Assembly (NCBI RefSeq): GCF_030063335.1
Contig: NZ_JASISW010000006.1
Location: 62,001 to 126,000, forward strand
Origin: Rhodococcus sp. G-MC3
GTDB lineage: Bacteria; Actinomycetota; Actinomycetes; Mycobacteriales; Mycobacteriaceae
Direction: 5' to 3'
DNA: 64,000 bases
In this document: positions 9,443 to 17,364 of the stretch, piece by piece
Position numbering within the stretch: position 1 is the stretch's first letter
How the letters are laid out: each line of letters begins with the position of its first letter
Notes under the pieces: generated by a model
The model's input: only the letters and a program-made list of their open reading frames with translations
Database searches by the model: none
What the model was told of the DNA's origin: nothing
Position numbers and translations under genes: made by a program

Positions 9443-10834
9443 TCAGCCTGCAGCGCTGATCTCGGTCCCATCGACTCTTCTGCGAGAGAGTGACTCGCGT
9501 AGCCCGAGGTGTCCACGCAGCGTGGTCTCGGTGTATTCGGTTCGGTACGCGCCGCGCTCCTGGAGTTCGGGAACGAGCCAGTCCACGATCTCGTCCAACC
9601 CTCCCGGAACGATGTATGGCGAGATGTTGAACCCATCGGTCGCACCCTCACGGACCCACCGAGTCAGCTCGTCGGCCACCTGTCCGGGGGTCCCTGCGAA
9701 TCCGGAGCGTGCCGTCGTCTCGATGGCGACCTCGCGGAGCGAGAGGTTCTTCGCCTCGGCGAGTGCCCGCCATTGCCTGGCGATCTCCACCGGGTCCTTA
9801 CCGTCCCGGAAAGCGCCGCGCGTCCCCGAAATCGATCGCGCTACAGGATCATCGGCTGGAAGAGGTCCGTCGGGATCGAGATCGGACAGGTCACGCCCCC
9901 ACACCAATCCGACGAGCGAGAGCGCCGTCGGGCCAGTGAATTGACCCTCACGGACCCAGCGTTCCTTCTCTTCGACCTCGGCTGCGTTCTCCGCCAGCAC
10001 GATCTGCGTCCCGGGAAGGATCTTGATGTCGTCCTCGGGACGACCGGCAGCACGGAGCCGCTTGCGGATGTCGTTCGCGAATGTCAACGCCTCGTCGAAG
10101 TTCGTACCGTGGCGCGAGAAGATGACGTCGGCGTTCGCTGCCGCGAAGTCTCGACCCGTCGGCGAGTCGCCTGCCTGGAAGATGACGGGATGTCCCTGAC
10201 GGCTGCGTGGAAGCGTCGAGTCGAGCTCGACGTCGAATTGCGACGTCGACTTGGAAACACGCTGCACCGCAGTGTTATCTGCCCAGAATTCGCTGCTCGC
10301 GGACGTTGCGATCGCGTCGTCCGCCCAGGCATCCCAGAGTGTGCGGGCGGTACGGATGAATTGATCTGCGCGTTCGTACCGAAGCTCGTGGTCCAGGAAC
10401 CCGCCGCGGCGGAAGTTCTCACCGGTCCACGCATTGTCGGTGGTGACGGCATTCCAGCCGGCTCTGCCGTCGGACAGAATATCCAGGCCCGCCAGCCTTC
10501 GTGCGAGATCGCCCGGCTCGTTGTAGGTGGTGTTCTGGGTGGCGACAAGTCCGATGTGCTCGGTGATCCCGGCCAGTGCCGACAGCTGAGCGATCGCGTC
10601 GGGACGCCCCGCGATGTCGAGATCGAGGATCTTGCCTTCTTGCTCACGAAGCCGCAGACCCTCACCCAGGAAGAAGGCGTCGAACAGGCCGCGTTCGGCA
10701 ACGGTCACCATATGACGGAAGGTCTCGAAGTCGATCTGTGAGCCGCTCTGCGGATCGGACCACACGGTCGTGTGGTTGACGCCCTGAAAGAAGACACCGA
10801 AGTGGACATGTGCATTGGGTCTCTGAATTGTCAT
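9443..10834 (-). CDS. NtaA/SnaA/DszA-family FMN-dependent monooxygenase (second copy)
   Basis: 463 residues, starting MTIQRPNAHVHFGVFFQG at an ATG one base beyond the stop of the upstream LLM gene; the longer frame to 11089 lies inside that gene. It shares GVNHTTVW, FFLGEGLRLREQEGKILDLD, DGRAGWNAVTTDNAWTGENF, and QAGDSPTGRDFAAANADVI with the copy at 354-1709. This enzyme type uses FMNH2 from a partner reductase to oxygenate chelators, sulfides, sulfones or N-acetyl-S-alkylcysteines. The acetyltransferase at the head of the same operon makes the last class an attractive substrate (inference from the Bacillus S-alkylcysteine pathway logic). Confidence 0.85.
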   Translation of the reverse strand: MTIQRPNAHVHFGVFFQGVNHTTVWSDPQSGSQIDFETFRHMVTVAERGLFDAFFLGEGLRLREQEGKILDLDIAGRPDAIAQLSALAGITEHIGLVATQNTTYNEPGDLARRLAGLDILSDGRAGWNAVTTDNAWTGENFRRGGFLDHELRYERADQFIRTARTLWDAWADDAIATSASSEFWADNTAVQRVSKSTSQFDVELDSTLPRSRQGHPVIFQAGDSPTGRDFAAANADVIFSRHGTNFDEALTFANDIRKRLRAAGRPEDDIKILPGTQIVLAENAAEVEEKERWVREGQFTGPTALSLVGLVWGRDLSDLDPDGPLPADDPVARSISGTRGAFRDGKDPVEIARQWRALAEAKNLSLREVAIETTARSGFAGTPGQVADELTRWVREGATDGFNISPYIVPGGLDEIVDWLVPELQERGAYRTEYTETTLRGHLGLRESLSRRRVDGTEISAAG

Positions 10835-10835
10835 G

Positions 10836-11879
10836 TCAGGCACTCTCGTAGCGGTTTGCGGGGCGGGCCAATCCAAGGTTGCTACGCAACGTGGCTCCGG
10901 CGACGGGCCGATGCGCGACGCCGGATGTGAACAGCTGGGGCAGCACGTAGCGCGCGAGGGCCGGGAGATCCTCGTCGACGACCGTCGGAAACACGCGGAC
11001 GCCGTCGAATTTCGCGGCCAGGTCGGTGAGCAGATCCACCAGTCCTGCTGCGCTGCCGGCGTATTCGAGTCGCGAGGTAGCCGGGGCAACCGAATGCGAG
11101 TTCAGATCGTCCAGCCTGGCCGCGGCCGAAGCGCCTGGCGTGTCGAGCGTGACATCGATTTCGACGAAGGTCAGGCCTGTCCCCGGGGTTTCTCGCGGGG
11201 TGTCGTCCTGGACGAGCACGACGTCCACCTGGTCTCGGTCCGCCTCGGTGCCGAACACGACGAGCTGACCCTGAGGAGGCCTCGGCACGATGGCCGGACC
11301 CTTGACCTTGAACGACTCCCCCTCGAAGTCGACGTAGTGCAGCTTGTTACGGTCGAGGAATCGTCCGCTCGCGTAATCGCGGATCACTGCGTCGTCCTCC
11401 CAGGAATCCCACAGGTCGCGGGCGACCGTGATCGAATCACGTTGTTCTCGATCGAGATCGGACGGTTCGGTGATCTCCGGTCGACCCCATGCCCGAGCTG
11501 CCGCAGGGCCTGGCACACGCGCGGGGATCCACCCCGCTCTACCGCGTGAAGAGTAATCCAGCGTCGCCAACTGGGACGAGGTATGGAACGGCTCGGCGTA
11601 GGTGGTTCCCACAACGGCAACAAGACCGATGGTCGACGTGGTCGCAGCGACGAACGAGGCTCGGTTGACGGCGTCCACCCGACCTCGGATGTCACCAGCC
11701 GGCGGAACTATCGAGTCGTCGAAGGTCACGAAGGTGAAGCCTGCGTTCTCGGCAGCCGCGACACGGCGCTTCAGAACCCGCCCGCCGAGCGATTCGCTGG
11801 GGGCGTGGCCGGCACGGCGCCAGGCGGCGCGATGGCTCCCCTCCGCGTCCAACTCGATCCCCAGGGCGAAAATACTCAT
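10836..11879 (-). CDS. LLM class oxidoreductase, short divergent paralogue
   Basis: 347 residues beginning with an ATGA overlap on the preceding LLM gene. The block [13 protein letters not shown]...LDRNKLHYVDFEGE and tail LARPANRY mark it as paralogue of the protein at 1706-2809. Compared with that copy, the stretch after PPQGQLVVFG is about 18 residues shorter and lacks the recognisable flavin-phosphate segment, so catalytic competence is uncertain; it may be a partner subunit or a degenerating enzyme. It again directly precedes an NtaA-type gene. Confidence 0.75.
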   Translation of the reverse strand: MSIFALGIELDAEGSHRAAWRRAGHAPSESLGGRVLKRRVAAAENAGFTFVTFDDSIVPPAGDIRGRVDAVNRASFVAATTSTIGLVAVVGTTYAEPFHTSSQLATLDYSSRGRAGWIPARVPGPAAARAWGRPEITEPSDLDREQRDSITVARDLWDSWEDDAVIRDYASGRFLDRNKLHYVDFEGESFKVKGPAIVPRPPQGQLVVFGTEADRDQVDVVLVQDDTPRETPGTGLTFVEIDVTLDTPGASAAARLDDLNSHSVAPATSRLEYAGSAAGLVDLLTDLAAKFDGVRVFPTVVDEDLPALARYVLPQLFTSGVAHRPVAGATLRSNLGLARPANRYESA

Positions 11880-12946
11880 ACCAGAACCTCTATCGACACG
11901 TGATGTTCAGTGAGTGGGCGGCTCGGAATCCGTTCGCGTAGAACGGGTGCAACCTCGGATTGGAACAGTTCGAGACTTCTGCGCTGCTGAAGCGGCGTCA
12001 CACCGTCGGCATCGGCGCTGAGATGGATGACCTCGTGGCCGAACTGTTCGTAGTAGCGACCGACCTTGTCGATCACCTGCTCGGGGCTACCGATAAGCGC
12101 CGAGCTCCGCTCTACCAGATCCTCCACCGTGTCGAACACGACAGGCATCCCTGCGCTTCGCTGAGCCGCCAGACGCGCCTCGAACGAGAACCGGTATGCC
12201 GCAACGGCCTCTTGCGAGGTGCGGGCGATATGGAAACCTGCGGTGCCCGCCCCGACCAGAGCGTCCTCGGGCCGGTGCCCGTAGAACTTCCAGCGTTCGC
12301 GATAGTGCCGGATCAGCGCGGCGTACGGCTCGATGGTGTTGGTCACATTGGCCGAGAAGATCGGATCACCGTATTGCGCAGCAAGATCCACCGATTCCTT
12401 GCTCGTCGCACTTCCGTGCCAGATACGAAGGCGTTGCTGCAGCGGCCTCGGTAAGGCCTTCGCCTTGGTGAGCGACGGGCGGAATTGCCCCGACCACGTC
12501 ACCTCGTCGTTCTCCCACAGCTCGCGAAAAAGCTCGTACCCTTCACGATTGCGGTCCCATTGATCCTCGGGAGTCACGTGAAACAGTTCGGCCTGCGCGG
12601 TGCCGTTGCCCTTACCGATGATGAGCTGCAGACGGCCCGCCGAAAGATTGTCGAGCGTCGAATAGTCCTCGAAGGCACGGACTGGATCGAGCAGGCTCAA
12701 CGTAGTCACGGCCGTGAACAATCCGATGTCGCGGGTACGCGCGGCAATGTTGCTCAGTACGACGGGCGGCGACGATGAGATGAACGGATCCTCGTGACGT
12801 TCCCCCACGGCAAACCCGTCGAAACCCAGTTCTTCGGCAAGCACCGCAGTGTCGATGACATCGGCCAGCCGAGCGGCCGGGCTCTTCTTCTCCTGGGAGA
12901 TCGGGTCTCGGCTATGGGAAATGAGGGTCATCAGCAGGAATTTCAT
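11876..12946 (-). CDS. LLM class flavin-dependent monooxygenase (alkanal-type)
   Basis: 356-residue luciferase-like enzyme starting MKFLLMTLISHSRDP, with ATGA overlap on the acetyltransferase stop. LLM landmarks include AEELGFDGFAVGERH, LDNLSAGRLQLIIGKGNG and LIGSPEQVIDKVGRYYEQFGHEVIHL. It is not a paralogue of the other LLM types here, so unit B encodes four different flavin enzymes. In Bacillus sulfur operons a monooxygenase of this general class sits beside an N-acetyltransferase; the exact substrate is not readable. Confidence 0.8.
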   Translation of the reverse strand: MKFLLMTLISHSRDPISQEKKSPAARLADVIDTAVLAEELGFDGFAVGERHEDPFISSSPPVVLSNIAARTRDIGLFTAVTTLSLLDPVRAFEDYSTLDNLSAGRLQLIIGKGNGTAQAELFHVTPEDQWDRNREGYELFRELWENDEVTWSGQFRPSLTKAKALPRPLQQRLRIWHGSATSKESVDLAAQYGDPIFSANVTNTIEPYAALIRHYRERWKFYGHRPEDALVGAGTAGFHIARTSQEAVAAYRFSFEARLAAQRSAGMPVVFDTVEDLVERSSALIGSPEQVIDKVGRYYEQFGHEVIHLSADADGVTPLQQRRSLELFQSEVAPVLRERIPSRPLTEHHVSIEVLV

Positions 12947-13455
12947 GCTGCGCCCTCACAGTTCAGTAGCTTTTCGAACGGGTGAACGCCGACTTCTTCG
13001 GAAGGCAGTGTTCTGTCGAACAGCGCCGTGTAACCGCTGGCCAGATACAGCGAGACTGCCTCGGGCTGGCGCCAACCGGTGGTGAGGTAGATGCGCCGGT
13101 AACCCCGCTCTGCGACGATTCGCTCGAGTTCGGCCACAACGAGCTTTCCGTAGCCGCGCTTGCGCTGCGTCGTCGCAGTCCAGATGCGCTTGAGTTCGGC
13201 GGTGGTGTCGTCGTACTGCCGAAATGCGCCGCCGGCGACCGGCACACCGTTGGATAGCCCGACGATCAACGCACCACCGGGCGGCGCGAACTCCGCCGCC
13301 GGGTAGGCGCGAAGTTCGTTGTACTGCTCACCCGGTGGTCGCTCGTACCTGGTCGTGTATTCGTGCGCCAATTCTTCGATGAGCGGTGCCGCGAGCGGGT
13401 CGTCCTGCTGAACGGCGACGAACTTCAGTGCAATCGTTTCTATCGAGGTAGTCAC
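12943..13455 (-). CDS. GNAT family N-acetyltransferase, first gene of unit B
   Basis: 170 residues from a GTG start seven bases after the GGAGG that ends the SAM riboswitch, so initiation is directly exposed to the aptamer state. The acetyl-CoA loop is visible as RKRGYGKLVVAELERI (about 111-126), followed by RRIYLTTGWRQPEAVSLYLASGY, the usual C-terminal half of GNAT enzymes. With monooxygenases downstream and a polar amino acid importer in the neighbouring unit, the likely job is N-acetylation of an S-substituted cysteine before oxidative cleavage (inference from the YxeL/SnaB-type pathway). No deacetylase gene that such a pathway needs is in the window. Confidence 0.8.
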   Translation of the reverse strand: MTTSIETIALKFVAVQQDDPLAAPLIEELAHEYTTRYERPPGEQYNELRAYPAAEFAPPGGALIVGLSNGVPVAGGAFRQYDDTTAELKRIWTATTQRKRGYGKLVVAELERIVAERGYRRIYLTTGWRQPEAVSLYLASGYTALFDRTLPSEEVGVHPFEKLLNCEGAA

Positions 13456-13463
13456 GTGCGTCC

Positions 13464-13554
13464 TCCATCGGTCCTGGCGGGAGCACCCGCACGCACGAAG
13501 CGTGATGGTTGCTGCGACGTCGTCGAGCCAGGTCTCTACGTCGCTCTGGATGGT
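13464..13554 (-). promoter_or_regulatory. SAM-I (S-box) riboswitch, unit B
   Basis: Transcript strand: CCATCCAGAG, GAGACCTGGCTCGACGACG, TCGCAGCAACC, a short variable arm, GGTGCTCCCGCC and closing GATGG. The last three bases of the P1 closing strand run into GGAGG, which serves the GNAT gene eight bases later. Unlike the two other copies, no leader peptide lies between aptamer and first structural gene. Direct occlusion of the ribosome binding site by SAM-bound P1 is the simplest mode. Confidence 0.85.
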
Positions 13555-13898
13555 TTCAGTTCAATTGTCGTCGAGCTTCAGATGTACGAACCGGGCCAGA
13601 TGCTATTCCATTCCCGATCGCTAGGAAATTCGCTACGGCTACCGAGAGCCGAGCTGAAACCGCGACGTCGACGGTCGACGCCCGCCCACCAGATCGGCAA
13701 CCAGTTCACTTCTCCCGCACCGGACTCCCGTACTCGACCTGCGCCCTGAGGGCCTGCCTGCATCGGGGTGGTAGAGCACTGTGGTGTCGAATTTCAGTCC
13801 AGACCACCGGTTCAGCGCGTGGTCGACGGCCGCCTCCGATGACTACTACGTTCATTATTTCTTCTTACCTGACTGATCGCCGGTCTGTTGCTCTCGGG
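13555..13898 (-). other. Intergenic region between units A and B
   Basis: About 340 bases with no convincing gene; the short frames found here have no family resemblance and lack ribosome sites. It must hold the end of unit A and the promoter of unit B. A possible -10 (TACATC) lies upstream of the unit B aptamer on the minus strand but no matching -35 is clear. No strong terminator hairpin was recognised after the binding-protein gene. Confidence 0.4.
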
Positions 13899-14873
13899 TT
13901 AAGGAGCCTTTCGCGGCAGTCCGGGAGGGTTGACGATCGATTCGGAGACTGCCTCGGACTGCAGGCCCCACTTCTCGAGGACCTTCTCGTAGCTGCCGTC
14001 CTCGATCACGTGGTTGAGCGCTTCCTGGATGGGCCCGACGAGTCCGTTGTCCTTCTTCGTCAGGACGGCAATCTCGCCCTGCAGCGCGTCTCCTGCGCCG
14101 GAGAAGGTTCCGATCACTTCGGTCTCACCGGTGCTGGAGGAGTGGTACACGGCCGACGGATTGGGGCCGAAGTAGGCGCCGATTCGCCCCGATCCGAGCG
14201 CCAGGTAGTAGTCGGACGTGTTCTGGTAGTAGGCGATCTCGGCAGGAGCAAGGCCGTCTGCTGCGTTCTGCTCGTTCCAGTCGACGAGGAGCTGTTCCTG
14301 GTTGGTGCCGGAGCTGACGCCGATCTTCTTGCCGACGATGTCTTTGCGTCCCTGGACCGTCCAGCCACTGTCCTTCTTTGCCTCGAACGCGACGTTGTCC
14401 AGACGGTAGGTCGCGAAGTCGTACTTGTCCTTGCGCTCCTCGGTGACGGTGACGTTGGCAATGAACACGTCGTTCTCACCGGAGTCGATCTTGACGAAGT
14501 TCTGGGCCCAGTCCGCAGTCTGGCGCTCGTACCGAAGGCCGAGAGTGTCGGCGACCAGCCAGGAGAGATCGATCTCGGAGCCGATGGGAGTCTTGTCGTC
14601 GGTAGCGTAGAAGCCGAGCGGCGGTGTTGCGCCGGTGGATCCGGTACCGATCAACGTTCCGCGGTCGCGGATCGACTGCGGGACCTTTGCAGCGATCTCG
14701 TCGACCTTGTCGACGTGGATGCGACCACCTTGCTCCGGGGACAGATCGTACGTGACTCCATCGGATGCGGTGACGGTGTTCTCGGTCTCGGGCTCACTGC
14801 AGGCGGACGCAGTGAGGGCAACGGCGACGAGCGCCGAGGCGAGCACTGCGAGACCTCTGCTGGATCTGGACAT
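13899..14873 (-). CDS. Polar amino acid ABC transporter substrate-binding lipoprotein
   Basis: 324 residues with signal peptide and lipobox ASAC (Cys about 25). The SBP_bac_3 pattern is clear: PPLGFYATDDKTPIGSEIDL, an ADTLGLRYE segment, IANVTVTEERKDKYDFA and DIVGKKIGVSSGTNQEQ. It should capture an amino acid-like ligand outside the membrane for the permease and ATPase encoded just upstream in the same unit. Riboswitch control and the neighbouring acetyltransferase/monooxygenase unit suggest cystine, methionine or an S-substituted cysteine as ligand (inference). Confidence 0.88.
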   Translation of the reverse strand: MSRSSRGLAVLASALVAVALTASACSEPETENTVTASDGVTYDLSPEQGGRIHVDKVDEIAAKVPQSIRDRGTLIGTGSTGATPPLGFYATDDKTPIGSEIDLSWLVADTLGLRYERQTADWAQNFVKIDSGENDVFIANVTVTEERKDKYDFATYRLDNVAFEAKKDSGWTVQGRKDIVGKKIGVSSGTNQEQLLVDWNEQNAADGLAPAEIAYYQNTSDYYLALGSGRIGAYFGPNPSAVYHSSSTGETEVIGTFSGAGDALQGEIAVLTKKDNGLVGPIQEALNHVIEDGSYEKVLEKWGLQSEAVSESIVNPPGLPRKAP

Positions 14874-14904
14874 GATTGTTCCTTGATTTCGGGTATCGGT
14901 GAGT

Positions 14905-15687
14905 TCAGAGAACGTGCGCGAGAAACGCCTTGGTGCGTTCCTCGGTGGGATTGTCGAGAAGTTGAGCGGGCGAACCTTGTTCGATGATCAGGCCGTCGTC
15001 CATGAAGACGATGGTGTCGGCGATCTCACGGGCGAATCCGACCTCGTGAGTGACGATCACCAACGTGGCGCCGTCGCGAGCGAGTCCACGAATCACCTCG
15101 AGCACCTCGCCGACGAGCTCCGGATCGAGTGCAGAGGTGGGCTCGTCGAACAGAATCACTTTGGGGCGCAATGCAAGTGCTCTGGCGATAGCCACACGCT
15201 GCTGCTGCCCGCCCGACAGGCGTCGGGGATAGTCGTGAGCTTTGTCTTTCAGACCGACGCGTTCGAGCAGGGCAAGCGCCTCGGGTTCGACGTCGGACTT
15301 CGTGCGTTTCTGCGCCGAGATGGGCGCCTCGATGACGTTCTCGAGCGCCGTCAAGTGTGGGAACAGGTTGAAGTTCTGAAAGACGAACCCGATCCGAGAA
15401 CGCTGGCGGAGAATGTCCCTGTTGCTCAGCTCATGAAGCTTGGTGCCCTTCCGGCGGTAACCGACGAGGTCGCCGTCGACCCGGACAGTCCCCTGGTCGA
15501 CCTTCTCCAGATGATTGAGGGTGCGCAGCAGCGTGGACTTGCCCGATCCGGACGGCCCGATGATGACAGTCACTTCACCCGGCCTCACGACCAGATCGAT
15601 GCCTTTCAGGACTTTGAGAGGGCCGAACGACTTGTGAATCCCGCGAACCTCCACAGCGTACTGGGAGTTTTCGGGTGCAATGGTCAT
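14905..15687 (-). CDS. Polar amino acid ABC transporter ATPase (GlnQ/TcyN type)
   Basis: 260 residues with Walker A GPSGSGKST (about 44-52), Q-loop in FQNFNLFPHLTALENV, signature [17 protein letters not shown], Walker [13 protein letters not shown] and H-loop VTHEVGF: a complete single ATPase domain of the amino acid uptake family. Its ATG overlaps the permease stop by four bases. It acts at the cytoplasmic membrane face, driving the single permease (presumably a homodimer). Confidence 0.92.
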   Translation of the reverse strand: MTIAPENSQYAVEVRGIHKSFGPLKVLKGIDLVVRPGEVTVIIGPSGSGKSTLLRTLNHLEKVDQGTVRVDGDLVGYRRKGTKLHELSNRDILRQRSRIGFVFQNFNLFPHLTALENVIEAPISAQKRTKSDVEPEALALLERVGLKDKAHDYPRRLSGGQQQRVAIARALALRPKVILFDEPTSALDPELVGEVLEVIRGLARDGATLVIVTHEVGFAREIADTIVFMDDGLIIEQGSPAQLLDNPTEERTKAFLAHVL

Positions 15688-16646
15688 CGTGTCGCTCCCC
15701 GCGGCGCGAGAGTGATCTCGGCCAGCTTCTCACGCAGTTTCTGAATGGGCGTCGACGGGATGTTACGTACCGCACCCTTGGCGTAGTGCCGCTCGACGTA
15801 GAACTGTACGACCGAGAGTATCGAGGTCAACACGATGTACCAGACAGTGGCTACCAGCAGCAACGGCACCACTCGGCCGTTACGGCCGTAGACCACCTGG
15901 ACCTGGTAGAACAGCTCGGCGATGGCCATCACCGACACGATCGAGGTGCCCTTGAAGAGGCTGATCACCTCGTTTGCGGCGTTGGGAAGAATCCCTCGCA
16001 TGGCCTGGGGTAGGACGATCTTGAAGAACTCGCGGTGCTTCGGAATACCCAGGGCAGCAGCGGCTTCGAGCTGGCCTTGATCAACCGAGTTGATCCCCGC
16101 ACGTACGATCTCGGCGGAATACGCGGCCTGGTGTAGCGCCAAACCGATGATCGCGGCGGTGGTGCCGCTGATTACGTTGTTCACGTTGAATTCGAAGAAC
16201 GACGGACCGAATGGTACTCCGAAAGAGAGCGTTTGGTACAGGTACGCGATGTTGAACCAGAAGAGCAACTGCACGATCAACGGAATCGACCGGAACGCCC
16301 AGATGTAGAACCACGCAATGATCTGCAGAACAGGATTGTTCGACAGTCGGGCGATGGCGAGAGCAATTCCGATCGCGAAGCCGATCAGCGTTCCCCAGAA
16401 GGTCAGCTGGATGGTCAACCACAGAGCCGCGAGAATGGATGGTGCGGTGAAGTAGTCGGCGAACGTGCCCCAACCCCAACCAGGGTTGGAGACGAATCCG
16501 TGGAGGAATTGAGCCACCAGCACCAGAGTGACGATGCTGACGACCCACCGCCACGGATGCCACTGCCTGGCGACGACGAGTTTTTCATCGTCGACCGGCA
16601 CTTCAGCGGCCGGCGGACGCACTTCGAGTTGGGTCACCGGGGCCAC
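15684..16646 (-). CDS. Polar amino acid ABC transporter permease (HisM type)
   Basis: 320 residues; membrane helices at about 35-55, 75-100, 110-135 and three further on, with the family loop LEAAAALGIPKHREFFKIVLPQAMR (interaction with ATPase) near 205-230. The N-terminal cytoplasmic extension of some 30 residues is longer than usual. The start is uncertain: GTG at 16646 lacks a clear ribosome site, and a GTG three codons later could be used instead through coupling with a nine-codon mini-ORF (ATG at about 16664 after AGAAGG) whose TGA overlaps it. First structural gene after the unit A leader peptide. Confidence 0.88.
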   Translation of the reverse strand: MAPVTQLEVRPPAAEVPVDDEKLVVARQWHPWRWVVSIVTLVLVAQFLHGFVSNPGWGWGTFADYFTAPSILAALWLTIQLTFWGTLIGFAIGIALAIARLSNNPVLQIIAWFYIWAFRSIPLIVQLLFWFNIAYLYQTLSFGVPFGPSFFEFNVNNVISGTTAAIIGLALHQAAYSAEIVRAGINSVDQGQLEAAAALGIPKHREFFKIVLPQAMRGILPNAANEVISLFKGTSIVSVMAIAELFYQVQVVYGRNGRVVPLLLVATVWYIVLTSILSVVQFYVERHYAKGAVRNIPSTPIQKLREKLAEITLAPRGATR

Positions 16647-16781
16647 CGGGTGTGTGCATGCATGATCGAGCCTTCTGTCGAGGATGTGTCGTGTGACGAG
16701 CGCTGCGTACCGATATCTGGGACGCGCATGTGAGTCTCATAGCCTGCCCTGCAACGTCATTGCTGGAGTGCGGGCGGGGCT

Positions 16782-16868
16782 CTATTCGCGGGTGGTGCGC
16801 TGCCTACAGACGCAGGTGCTCACTCGGCACAGGTCGACATGAAGACGTCGCCATGTAGCACTACTCAT
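16782..16868 (-). CDS. Cys-containing leader peptide (HVDLCR family), 28 aa
   Basis: 28 codons starting at an ATG six bases after the GGAGG of the unit A riboswitch. It reads ...WRRLHVDLCRVSTCVCRQ..., with three Cys codons within eight, aligned to the conserved end of the peptide at 7986-8090. About 135 bases separate it from the permease gene. The double arrangement, aptamer immediately followed by a Cys leader ORF, strongly suggests a regulatory peptide and not a functional protein. Cysteine sensing is inferred. Confidence 0.75.
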   Translation of the reverse strand: MSSATWRRLHVDLCRVSTCVCRQRTTRE

Positions 16869-16877
16869 ACTGTTCCT

Positions 16878-16970
16878 CCATCGGTCCTGGCGGTAGCACC
16901 CGTACCTTCCGCGAGGAAGGGGGTTGCTGCGACGTCGTCGAGCCAAGGTCTCTCGGTCGCTCTGGATGGT
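16878..16970 (-). promoter_or_regulatory. SAM-I (S-box) riboswitch, unit A
   Basis: Same aptamer order as the other two: CCATCCAGAG, GAGAGACC, TTGGCTCGACGACG, TCGCAGCAACC, a stem with CTTCC/GGAAG arms, GGTGCTACCGCC, AGGACCGATGG. P1 pairs CCATC with GATGG and its last GG begins the GGAGG of the leader ORF. The J1/2-P2 region has one extra base compared with the two other copies. Confidence 0.85.
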
Positions 16971-16976
16971 GATGAG

Positions 16977-17006
16977 AATGTATGCGGTAGATAGTCGAAT
17001 CGTCAA
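16977..17006 (-). promoter_or_regulatory. Promoter of unit A
   Basis: On the minus strand TTGACG, an 18-base gap and TACATT lie just upstream of the riboswitch; the start of transcription would fall only a few bases before P1, as expected for a 5' leader aptamer. Confidence 0.5.
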
Positions 17007-17090
17007 GTCGGCGCAATCGATTTACGTTGCGAGGCTGTAACTTCGGCTTCGAATCACCTCGATTTCAACTCTTGCATTGGTGGTCCATTC

Positions 17091-17306
17091 ATGGCTGACC
17101 GCCGCCTGTTCACTCCTGTGTTCGACAACATGTCGACTTCATTGTTGGACTCGGGGAAGCCGGGGGCCCCACCGGACTGGTACTGCTCGATCCCGACGCA
17201 TCCGCTGCCGTTCTGCTCGCAGGGCGTACCGACATTCGACGACGAGGCGTTCTCCACGAGAGACCTGGTTTCTTCGCGTACAGAAAAGCCGGATTCCAAT
17301 TCCTGA
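17091..17306 (+). CDS. Small hypothetical protein, 71 aa
   Basis: An ORF starting MADRRLFTPVFDNM with strongly G/C-biased third codon positions (roughly three quarters), which is better than the overlapping frames and hints at real coding. It has three Cys residues (YCS, FCS region) and a charged C terminus, but no family I recognise. It precedes the whiB-like gene on the same strand by some 60 bases. It could also be the unfunctional remnant of a longer gene. Confidence 0.35.
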   Translation: MADRRLFTPVFDNMSTSLLDSGKPGAPPDWYCSIPTHPLPFCSQGVPTFDDEAFSTRDLVSSRTEKPDSNS

Positions 17307-17364
17307 AATTCACCTCATCATTGGACTCTCGATGATTGGAAACCTTCTCCGAGGTCTGTTGAAC

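Noticed and set aside
8316-9944. 542-codon frame on the plus strand across ssuD
   Set aside because: Complementary shadow of ssuD and the following gene; sequence resembles no protein.
17110-17300. Possible fourth HVD-type leader or a gene fragment reading RQHVDFIVGLGEAGG
   Set aside because: The frame has no start codon ahead of the motif and lacks the following Cys positions, and another frame has better codon bias.
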